From: an uncultured Polyangiaceae bacterium
Lineage (GTDB): Bacteria; Myxococcota_A; Polyangia; Polyangiales; Houyiibacteriaceae
DNA length: 7,394 bases
Reading direction: 5' to 3'
Assembly: GCA_947258625.1 (NCBI GenBank)
Contig: CAMYJN010000106.1
Coordinates: forward strand, 1-7,394
This document shows, in pieces, positions 1 to 4,864 of this stretch (its first letter is position 1; every line of letters begins with the position of its first letter). The notes below the pieces were generated by a model. That model saw only the letters and a program-made list of their open reading frames with translations, had not been told where the DNA came from and ran no database searches. Made by a program: the position numbers and the translations under genes.

Positions 1-108
1 GTGTTCAGCCGGTTCACCGATGAGCTATCTGACCGCGCCACCGAGCTGAGCCGCGGAGAGTCGCACCTCGGCAAGCTCGTCAGCAATGTGATCGTCGCGC
101 GGAAGTAG
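1..108 (+). CDS. 3' end of an unidentified gene (C-terminal 35 residues)
   Basis: Frame 1 is open from the left edge and closes with TAG at 106-108, leaving 35 visible residues. The fragment is charged and helical at first (RFTDELSDRATELSRG) and ends with a short hydrophobic strand, LVSNVIVARK. An ending of the type 'NVIVARK' is common as the last beta strand of class I SAM-dependent methyltransferases, but the piece is too short to assign and no catalytic motif is visible. The frame is the only sensible one across these bases. The first codon is GTG, but nothing shows it to be a start, and the gene most likely begins outside the window. No T-rich terminator follows; a 7-bp inverted repeat begins 2 bases after the stop. 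Confidence 0.5.
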   Translation: MFSRFTDELSDRATELSRGESHLGKLVSNVIVARK

Positions 109-109
109 C

Positions 110-155
110 GATCTCATCTAAGGGACACTCTCCGGCCACCTAACTTGCTGAGATC
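110..155. repeat. Inverted repeat behind the first gene
   Basis: GATCTCA at 110-116 is exactly complementary to TGAGATC at 149-155, separated by 32 bases. It starts 2 bases after the stop codon of the upstream fragment. The loop is long and no T-tract follows, so it is not a convincing intrinsic terminator. It may be chance or a weak 3' structure. Confidence 0.2.
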
Positions 156-269
156 ACGCCGCTTCTCAGCCAAGAATCGCAGCGCCATCGATATGCGCAT
201 GTCGAGCCGGCGGCCACGCATACAGGGGTCCGAGTTCTGTCCGCTTGGTCGCCCTCGCGATCATCGCGG

Positions 270-419
270 TCAACATCTTGCGACGGACATCGTTCTGACG
301 AACGAAAGGGTGTCTTCGGTGATCTCGCCCGGGTCGAAACCCGCGTCGTTGCGGGTTGTGCAAGCGCTTAGCACGAGCCGAAGTGCGACGGCCAGAAACG
401 GTTTCCAGGACTGGGTCAA
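270..419 (-). CDS. Possible small or truncated lipoprotein, 49 aa
   Basis: A TTG at 419-417, six bases beyond the dctP stop codon and in the same frame, opens a 49-residue frame ending with TGA at 272-270. Its first 20 residues have the form of a type II (lipoprotein) signal peptide: polar start with Lys6, hydrophobic core FLAVALRLVL, then the lipobox L17-S18-A19-C20. An Arg inside the hydrophobic core is slightly unusual. After the lipidation Cys come only 29 residues (TTRNDAGFDPGEITEDTL and on) before the stop. No Shine-Dalgarno is visible, so translation would depend on coupling to dctP. The shortness suggests either a very small lipoprotein or the 5' remnant of a longer gene cut by a frameshift. 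TRAP systems of the TatP type use a lipoprotein partner, TatT, but I see no sequence match to TatT. Chance occurrence is a real alternative. Confidence 0.33.
   Translation of the reverse strand: MTQSWKPFLAVALRLVLSACTTRNDAGFDPGEITEDTLSFVRTMSVARC
338..357 (-). terminator. Candidate weak terminator hairpin after dctP
   Basis: On the minus strand AACCCGC (357-351) and GCGGGTT (344-338) form a 7-bp GC-rich stem around a 6-base loop, about 70 bases beyond the dctP stop codon. Only a short T run (TTTCG) follows, so termination would be weak. The stem overlaps an alternative pairing, CGGGT/ACCCG at 330-343, so two mutually exclusive hairpins are possible. It lies inside the putative lipoprotein frame. 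Confidence 0.25.
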
Positions 420-425
420 TCGGAG

Positions 426-1436
426 CTACGGCTTCGCTGCTTCGGTCACGGCGTCCAACAAGCTCTTGGAAAAAAGACGCCCGGTGAAGTTGTCGCGGAC
501 CTTCTTGTAGGCCGCGTCCCATTCGGCCTTCGCGTCGCCCGCGTCGACGACCTGGATCCCCCTCTTCACCACGAGCTTATAGGCCTCCTCGTCGTCTTTA
601 CGAATCGTCTTGTTGATCAGGTCGTGGGCACGGTTGGCCGTGGATTGAAAGATCTCTTGCAGGTCCGGAGGGAGCTCGTCGAACTTGTCCTTCCGCATCA
701 TCGTGCCGCCGGCGATGATCGCGGAGTTCCACCCGGTCATGTATTTCACTCGCGTGTACCACTGAAGGGCAACCGCGGTGAGGGCCGAGGATGAGACCAT
801 GTCGATCATGCGGGTCTGGAGCGCCGGGTAGACCTCCGGCACACCGAGGCGAACCGCATTTGCTCCGATCACGTCATAGAGCTCGACGAAGACCAGCTCG
901 TCTTTCCAAACCCATGGTCGCAAAGACTTGAGATCAGATGGCGACCTGAAAGGCTTCGCGGCAAACAGTCGGTTCCTGCCGGCATCGCCCCAACCAACCA
1001 GCTTGAAGCCTTCTTTGTCGAACATGGCCTCGAACTCGGGCGCCATCTTTGCACGCACCCGGTCCAGCTCTTCGTAGGTGTCGAGGAAACCAGGGAGCAC
1101 CAAGACGATCATGGCTCGGACGACCATGCTCATTCCCGTCATCGTCACGACGGCTCCATCGAGCTGACCGACACGCATCTTGCGAATGAAGTCACGCTCG
1201 TCACCCTGAGCGCCCCCCGGATACGTTCTAATCTTCAGTCTGCCCTTGGTTCTATCTTGTAGCGTCTTGTTCCAGGCGTTGACGATCTTCATCCACGACG
1301 ACCCAGCGGGCGCGAGAGTGGCGATACGCAAGGTGTACGACTCCTCGGCCTTACTGGTCGTGGTAGTGCCGGGGAGGGCGAAGGCAGCGAGCACTAGCGC
1401 GAAGACTGGTGCGAAACGGATGCGTCGATCGGTCAT
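426..1436 (-). CDS. dctP: TRAP transporter solute-binding protein, DctP/TatP type
   Basis: This 336-residue periplasmic receptor would capture a solute for a TRAP secondary transporter. A signal peptide covers about residues 1-30 (RRIR, hydrophobic FAPVFALVLAAFAL, likely cut near SKA-EE). The mature start, YTLRIATLAPAGSSWMKI, and the block YPGGAQGDERDFIRKMRVGQLDGA (72-95) are typical of the DctP family. The hinge block FRSPSDLKSLRPWVW (163-177) aligns with the family motif 'DLKGLKIRV', but the Arg that binds substrate carboxylates is replaced by Trp175. Such a change fits TatP-like receptors, so the ligand may be non-acidic or hydrophobic (inference). Length is normal. ATG at 1436 is the only plausible start, because an in-frame TAG lies at 1451-1449. 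No Shine-Dalgarno precedes it, but a TAGACT box does. No dctQ or dctM gene is adjacent, so its partner must lie elsewhere or be lost. Confidence 0.9.
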   Translation of the reverse strand: MTDRRIRFAPVFALVLAAFALPGTTTTSKAEESYTLRIATLAPAGSSWMKIVNAWNKTLQDRTKGRLKIRTYPGGAQGDERDFIRKMRVGQLDGAVVTMTGMSMVVRAMIVLVLPGFLDTYEELDRVRAKMAPEFEAMFDKEGFKLVGWGDAGRNRLFAAKPFRSPSDLKSLRPWVWKDELVFVELYDVIGANAVRLGVPEVYPALQTRMIDMVSSSALTAVALQWYTRVKYMTGWNSAIIAGGTMMRKDKFDELPPDLQEIFQSTANRAHDLINKTIRKDDEEAYKLVVKRGIQVVDAGDAKAEWDAAYKKVRDNFTGRLFSKSLLDAVTEAAKP

Positions 1437-1867
1437 AGGCTGCGTAGTCTAGCCGAAAAGCCCAGCTGCGGGTCAGGAGTAAAAGGAAATTGCGCCAGGC
1501 GATTCGCCTACAGCTCAGTCCCGTGTTCTCATTGGGCGCGCCGTACAAACCTTCGCAGCTTGAGTCAGGCAGTGGCTCGGCACTGATACGCGAGCGAGGT
1601 CAACAGGCCCGAGCGTCCTCGAGCTCTTAGGGCGCTCCGGCAGGCGCAAGCTCTGGGGTCGACGAGGAGACGGAGATGACGGAGGATTCGGCGGATGGCG
1701 CTCGAGACCATGATCGCCGCGACGAAACGCGTGCGTCCACCGCAGGGAATAGTCGCTCGTACATTGGTCTTCGGAGGCAGAAGTCCCGGTTTCGTACAAG
1801 CCGCGACACCGCCGCATACCGAGACAGGAAAGTGGACAGGTCGAAGACTGACTCTCGTACCGCGAGC
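1437..1867. other. Gene-free spacer of 431 bases
   Basis: This spacer lies between the start of dctP and the stop of the glycosyltransferase gene. Several frames are open on both strands, but their translations are rich in Arg, Ser and Pro with no domain, and none has a ribosome site. Visible structures are AGGCG-ATT-CGCCT at 1497-1509, CAGTG-GCTCGG-CACTG around 1570-1585, a purine-rich patch with GACGGAG twice near 1669-1684, and the sequence GGGTCAGGAG at 1470-1479, which recurs in the spacer near 3028. The size is large for such a compact context, which suits a decayed region. Confidence 0.5.
1446..1451 (-). promoter_or_regulatory. Candidate -10 box giving a near-leaderless dctP mRNA
   Basis: On the minus strand TAGACT (1451-1446) fits the TAnnnT pattern and ends 9 bases before the dctP ATG. 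A CTGACC hexamer lies 19 bases upstream as a poor -35. A start 6-8 bases after this box would leave only about 1-3 untranslated bases, which agrees with the absence of a Shine-Dalgarno. Confidence 0.3.
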
Positions 1868-2824
1868 TCATCGTTCGATCAGCTCGCCGTCGAGCACGCG
1901 CGTCGCTAGCCCAGCAAAAAGTTGCTGACTCGCGACCCGCCGCAGCTCGGTTTCGTCGACGGTCTTGACGATCTTTTTGGTGCGAACCGACGCGTACCAA
2001 TGCACGCAGCAAGTCTTCGGGTCGAGCACCTCCATCGGGTCGACGCCGTCGCGATAAAAACGGAACCAGTGCGCGCTGATTTCGGGAGGCAGCGGGTAGA
2101 AGTAGGGAGGCGGGAACGCATGGAGGTCGTCCCCATCGTAGCTCTTGTACGTCGCCTGCAAGAGGTGCGTGCCGAGCGCATGCGGTTTGTTCCGGCGCGC
2201 ACGCGGCACTTTGGTCATCGCGCTGAGGTACCGCGCGAAAAATGCGTGGCCAGGTACCCCGCCCATGATCGCGCCGTTGACCGCGCGATGGAGGTGATTC
2301 TCGATACGCGGGAAGTACCGGTAGCCGTGCGGCAGGCGCCGAAACCCGTCGCGCACCGTCGTCTTCAGGTATGCCTTGGCCTTTACCCTCGGGTCCCAAG
2401 ACGCGACGACCTCGCCTGGAAACACGATGTGCTCCTCGCCGAGAAAGCCCGGAGCCGTGGTCAACACTTCGTCGAACGGGCGAATGGTGAGCGTGTCCAT
2501 GTCGAGATAGACGCCCCCGTCGCGATAGACGAGCGCCGTTCGAACCAAATTCGAGCGCGCGACCGGTGACTCGAGTTGGCTGATCAGGTCGGCGAGCGAG
2601 GGGCCGCTGGCTTCCTCACAAAGTGCGCGGTCGTCGAGCGGGACGAGCTCGAAGTTCGGGAGGTCATGGAGGGAAACGACGTGTGGGAGGCCGTCGAGCG
2701 GGTCGCTATGATGCAGACGCACCGACTCGAAGCCGCCATGCGTCGCCGCAGAGCGAATTGCGAGCGCGTGCAGGTACGGCAACTTGCTCCCGTACCAAAC
2801 GAAGTGCGCAATTGAGGGAATCAC
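1868..2824 (-). CDS. Glycosyltransferase with DxD motif (GT32/OCH1-like, Gly_transf_sug)
   Basis: This 318-residue protein is a probable retaining glycosyltransferase that moves a sugar from a nucleotide donor to a glycan or lipid. It opens with IPSIAHFVWYGS (2-13), the usual first strand of this family ('IPKIIHxxWFG'). Residues 89-110, ending YRDGGVYLDMD, match the conserved block holding the metal- and nucleotide-binding DxD (Asp108, Asp110). The region NGAIMGGVPGHAFF (183-196) and HWYASV (275-280) fit the later acceptor-side and C-terminal motifs. There is no signal peptide or membrane segment, so it is cytoplasmic. The start is GTG at 2824-2822, chosen because the family motif begins there; the purine-rich GGAGAG ends directly against it, which is closer than normal. 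The frame stays open upstream to TAA at 2983-2981 without a better start. No other glycan gene is adjacent, so donor and acceptor cannot be named. Confidence 0.85.
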   Translation of the reverse strand: MIPSIAHFVWYGSKLPYLHALAIRSAATHGGFESVRLHHSDPLDGLPHVVSLHDLPNFELVPLDDRALCEEASGPSLADLISQLESPVARSNLVRTALVYRDGGVYLDMDTLTIRPFDEVLTTAPGFLGEEHIVFPGEVVASWDPRVKAKAYLKTTVRDGFRRLPHGYRYFPRIENHLHRAVNGAIMGGVPGHAFFARYLSAMTKVPRARRNKPHALGTHLLQATYKSYDGDDLHAFPPPYFYPLPPEISAHWFRFYRDGVDPMEVLDPKTCCVHWYASVRTKKIVKTVDETELRRVASQQLFAGLATRVLDGELIER

Positions 2825-2944
2825 CTCTCCATCCTCGGCTTCCTGCTCTCGGCCCTTTACTATCCCGCTGCCATCCAGACCAATCCAGAAGCTGCGAGAG
2901 TCAACGACATCGACATCAACTTCGGCCTCAAGCTCTCTTTCTAA
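2816..2944 (+). pseudogene. 3' remnant of an outer-membrane beta-barrel-like gene
   Basis: The plus strand reads as a protein-like frame of about 42 residues ending with TAA at 2942-2944: SILGFLLSALYYPAAIQTNP, then EAARVNDIDINFGLKLSF. The last ten residues alternate polar and non-polar (IDINFGLKLSF) and finish in Phe, the signature of a final strand of an outer-membrane beta barrel. The frame has no ATG, GTG or TTG; an in-frame TGA at 2813-2815 closes it upstream, just inside the start of the oppositely oriented glycosyltransferase gene. It therefore looks like the tail of a longer gene whose front was lost when the glycosyltransferase segment arrived. The homology is judged by eye only, and a chance frame is possible. 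Confidence 0.4.
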
Positions 2945-3027
2945 GGCATTCAGGTCGGGAGGATGCGGTGCCGCACGCTCTTAGCCTATTGGGCCCATTG
3001 GGGGGTGCAATGTCAAAACCGGATTCA

Positions 3028-3037
3028 GGGTCAGGAG
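3028..3037. repeat. Ten-base motif shared with another spacer
   Basis: GGGTCAGGAG here is identical to 1470-1479. Both copies lie in non-coding spacers upstream or downstream of minus-strand receptor genes, and a TTGCGC follows each at slightly different distance. They could be remains of a dispersed repeat; ten bases alone do not prove it. Confidence 0.25.
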
Positions 3038-3113
3038 CTTTGCGCTTCTGCCCAGCGCAATGCGTCCAGGATTCCGCTGGTCGACGTGCCCGGGTCGTTG
3101 AGGGGCTCGGTAG

Positions 3114-4466
3114 CTAGCGATTACGCCGGACGATCGCCCTCAGCTCTTTGTCCAGAATCTGCACAGCCTCGGCCCCGGTGAGCTTGCCTTTCAGCGTCTT
3201 GTTGAACGCGCGGGCGATTCTGGCCGACATCTCGCTGTAGAACGGGGATATCGGGCGGGCATGCAACTGGGAGGTGAGGACCTCCTTGCCGAGACCGATC
3301 ACCGGAACCTCCTTGACCAGATTTGGATCCTTGTAGAGGTCCCGGAGAATCGGGAGCAACCCGGCCTCTCGGGCCTGGCGCTTCTGCTGAGCCGGGGCAG
3401 TCAGATAGCGGATGAGCTTCCACGCCGCGTCTCGTTCCGACTTGCTCGAGCCGGCGTTGATCATTAGATTCCAGCCACCGAGACAACTCGCGCTGCGACC
3501 ACCCGCCGACGCCGCCGGCAGGGGCGCCACCCCAAACTGGTCGGGTGTGAACCCCGCCTTCCGCAGCGCGCCGTAGACGTAAGGCCAGCTCCGGAGGAAG
3601 ACGGCATCTCCGGCGACGAAGGCTTCGAGGGCCTCTCGTTCACGGAAGCTCGCCACCGCCGCTGGCGAGACTTTCTCGACCACCAGCTTGCGTGCGATCT
3701 CGAGACCCCGCGCTGCCGCAGCGCTGCCGACCAACACCGAATCCGTCTCGGTCATCCCAGGCATGACTGCCCCGGTGACCGTGAGCTGGCCGGCCATCAA
3801 CTCTCCCCCCGCGCTCCAGATGTACTCGGCGGCGTTGGCCGTTCCACCTTCGTATTCTGCGCCCTGGAATACGAAACCGTAGCGGGTGCCGGTGTCCTTC
3901 ATGACCTTGCGCGCCATGCGAGCGAGCTCTTCCCATGTCGCCGGTGGGGCAGCGAATCCGCTTTGGGCGAGCTTGTCCTTTCGGTAGAACAGCAAACCGG
4001 CGTCGGTGTACCAGGGCACTCCCCAGATGCGGAGACGATAGGTCGCGGACCCGAGGGCCGGCGCAAGAAAGGAATCGCGGTCGTAGGCGTCGTAGAAGCG
4101 CCGGCTCAGGTCCTCGACCCAACGATTCTTCGCGAACTCGGCCGTCCAAATGACATCGCTCGCGATCAGGTCGATCCCACTCGCCCCGGACGAGAGTTCC
4201 TTCACGAGCTGCCGCCGGTGAGCGTCGCTCTCCGGACCCATCTGGCGCCACGTCACGTGGATCGCTCCACGGTTGGACTCGTTGAAAGCGTCTACGAGGC
4301 GTTGCACCGTACCGGTGTCATCCGAACCCGACGCAAATACGATCTCGGTCGTGCCGCCTTCGGCCTGGGGCGGAGCTAGGAGCATCAGAGTCGTCGCGAA
4401 GGCGAGCACGGCAACAAGCAAAACGGGGGGCGACCCAGACATCAGCGCACAACAGCAAGGTCTCAT
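3114..4466 (-). CDS. ABC transporter sugar-binding protein, family 1 (trehalose/maltose type)
   Basis: This 450-residue extracytoplasmic receptor probably delivers a di- or oligosaccharide to an ABC importer. A signal or anchor segment spans about residues 12-36 (PPVLLVAVLAFATTLMLLAP), preceded by an odd CCC run (4-6). The mature part starts EIVFASGSDDTGTVQRLVDA. Family blocks follow: GVPWYTDAGLLFYRKD (149-164), TWEELARMARK (178-187), YGFVFQGAEYEG (196-207), AAEYIWSAGGEL (212-223), FVAGDAVFLRSWPY (283-296), GGWNLMINAGSSKSERDAAW (330-349) and ARPISPFYSEMS (403-414). These resemble the trehalose/maltose receptors ThuE and LpqY more than other classes. Length is usual. ATG at 4466 is supported by AGGA seven bases upstream; the internal Met9 has no ribosome site. 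No permease or ATPase gene adjoins: downstream lies only a spacer, so this receptor is an orphan here. Confidence 0.9.
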   Translation of the reverse strand: MRPCCCALMSGSPPVLLVAVLAFATTLMLLAPPQAEGGTTEIVFASGSDDTGTVQRLVDAFNESNRGAIHVTWRQMGPESDAHRRQLVKELSSGASGIDLIASDVIWTAEFAKNRWVEDLSRRFYDAYDRDSFLAPALGSATYRLRIWGVPWYTDAGLLFYRKDKLAQSGFAAPPATWEELARMARKVMKDTGTRYGFVFQGAEYEGGTANAAEYIWSAGGELMAGQLTVTGAVMPGMTETDSVLVGSAAAARGLEIARKLVVEKVSPAAVASFREREALEAFVAGDAVFLRSWPYVYGALRKAGFTPDQFGVAPLPAASAGGRSASCLGGWNLMINAGSSKSERDAAWKLIRYLTAPAQQKRQAREAGLLPILRDLYKDPNLVKEVPVIGLGKEVLTSQLHARPISPFYSEMSARIARAFNKTLKGKLTGAEAVQILDKELRAIVRRNR

Positions 4467-4473
4467 CGTTCGT

Positions 4474-4477
4474 TCCT
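4474..4477 (-). promoter_or_regulatory. Ribosome-binding site of the sugar-binding protein gene
   Basis: AGGA on the minus strand, seven bases before the ATG at 4466, decides between the two candidate Met starts of this gene. Confidence 0.55.
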
Positions 4478-4512
4478 ATCTTGCGGCCATTTTGGGGAAC
4501 CCGGCGAAGGCC

Positions 4513-4563
4513 GAACAACCCCAGTAATCCGATATCGTAGAATCATATTTGGAACAACCCCAG
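4513..4563. repeat. Direct repeat GAACAACCCCAG, two copies
   Basis: Identical 12-mers lie at 4513-4524 and 4552-4563, 39 bases apart start to start, i.e. roughly four helical turns. They flank the TATGAT candidate at 4542-4547. Such placement suits a paired regulator site for the receptor gene (inference). Confidence 0.45.
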
Positions 4564-4573
4564 GATCTGTCCG

Positions 4574-4600
4574 TCTCCGCCGAATGGGTGATCGGCGAGA
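4574..4600. other. Bulged stem-loop in the divergent region
   Basis: TCT (4574-4576) and CGCCGA (4578-4583) pair with TCGGCG (4592-4597) and AGA (4598-4600), with one bulged C and an 8-base loop. A second small hairpin follows at 4604-4618. No T-tract follows. It could be a leader structure or a binding site. Confidence 0.3.
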
Positions 4601-4646
4601 AGAGGTGAAGAAATCACCGCTTCGTCCGTCTATGTCGCGCACAGGG

Positions 4647-4659
4647 AACACATTGTGTT
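4647..4659. promoter_or_regulatory. Operator-like dyad AACACA-T-TGTGTT
   Basis: The two six-base arms are perfect complements around a central T. The single-base centre favours a protein-binding dyad over an RNA hairpin. The regulator cannot be named. Confidence 0.35.
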
Positions 4660-4750
4660 TTGAGGGCTTTTTGCGCGCGACGGTTCTCGGTGGCCTAGCG
4701 CCGTGTCGCACGAGTCGGCTCTGTGAGCCCGCCCGCTGGTCAAAGGAGTA

Positions 4751-4768
4751 GACCCTGTGTACAAGGTC
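4751..4768. promoter_or_regulatory. Operator-like dyad upstream of the channel gene
   Basis: GACC-c-TGT-gt-ACA-a-GGTC is an 18-bp imperfect dyad with seven of eight arm pairs outside the central gt complementary. It ends 96 bases before the channel start codon. A further GGTC at 4738-4741 precedes it. Confidence 0.35.
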
Positions 4769-4847
4769 AACGGGATTTGGGAGTAGGGGTAAGCTGGACT
4801 CCGCGCGTAGACGGCCACCCAGGGATGAACGCCGAGCAGAGCGTTCG

Positions 4848-4854
4848 AAAGGAG
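4848..4854 (+). promoter_or_regulatory. Ribosome-binding site of the channel gene
   Basis: AAAGGAG lies ten bases before ATG 4865. An overlapping ATG at 4860 opens only five codons, so 4865 is the true start. Confidence 0.75.
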
Positions 4855-4864
4855 ACAGGATGTC

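Larger units (their letters stand above)
109..425. other. Intergenic stretch, 317 bases
   Basis: This stretch lies between the stop of the plus-strand fragment and the stop of dctP, so the flanking genes converge. It contains the short inverted repeat at 110-155, the possible lipoprotein ORF at 270-419 and a GC-rich hairpin at 338-357. The remaining part, about 156-269, shows no frame with protein-like composition on either strand. Confidence 0.5.
4467..4864. promoter_or_regulatory. Divergent control region, 398 bases
   Basis: This region separates the minus-strand sugar-binding protein gene from the plus-strand channel gene, so both promoters must lie here. It holds a 12-bp direct repeat (4513 and 4552), a minus-strand TATGAT (4547-4542) as a possible -10 for the receptor gene, a bulged hairpin at 4574-4600, a hairpin GGTGA-AGAAA-TCACC at 4604-4618, and dyads at 4647-4659 and 4751-4768. 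No strong sigma-70 pair is visible for the channel gene. No protein frame here is convincing. Confidence 0.5.

Noticed and set aside
166..522. Minus-strand frame of 118 codons across the dctP 3' end
   Set aside because: It overlaps dctP in another frame, has Arg/His-rich composition and no recognisable motif.
1515..2399. Long minus-strand frame of 294 codons overlapping the glycosyltransferase gene
   Set aside because: Most of it is antiphase to the well-supported glycosyltransferase. The product is rich in Arg, Pro and Ser, without a domain or ribosome site.
1922..2569. Plus-strand frame of 215 codons opposite the glycosyltransferase
   Set aside because: High-GC antisense frame. The opposite strand carries clear family motifs and this one none.
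2964..2975. Near-palindrome TGCGGTGCCGCA after the barrel-like remnant
   Set aside because: Two-base loop and no T-tract, so not a terminator; too short to call an operator.
3640..4251. Minus-strand frame of 203 codons inside the sugar-binding protein gene
   Set aside because: Shadow of the true frame; Gly/Arg-rich without domains.
4463..4711. Arg-rich 82-codon minus-strand frame whose stop overlaps the receptor start as ATGA
   Set aside because: The overlap looks like coupling, but the product is disordered and Arg/Pro-rich, has no visible family, and covers the dyads and repeats of the control region.
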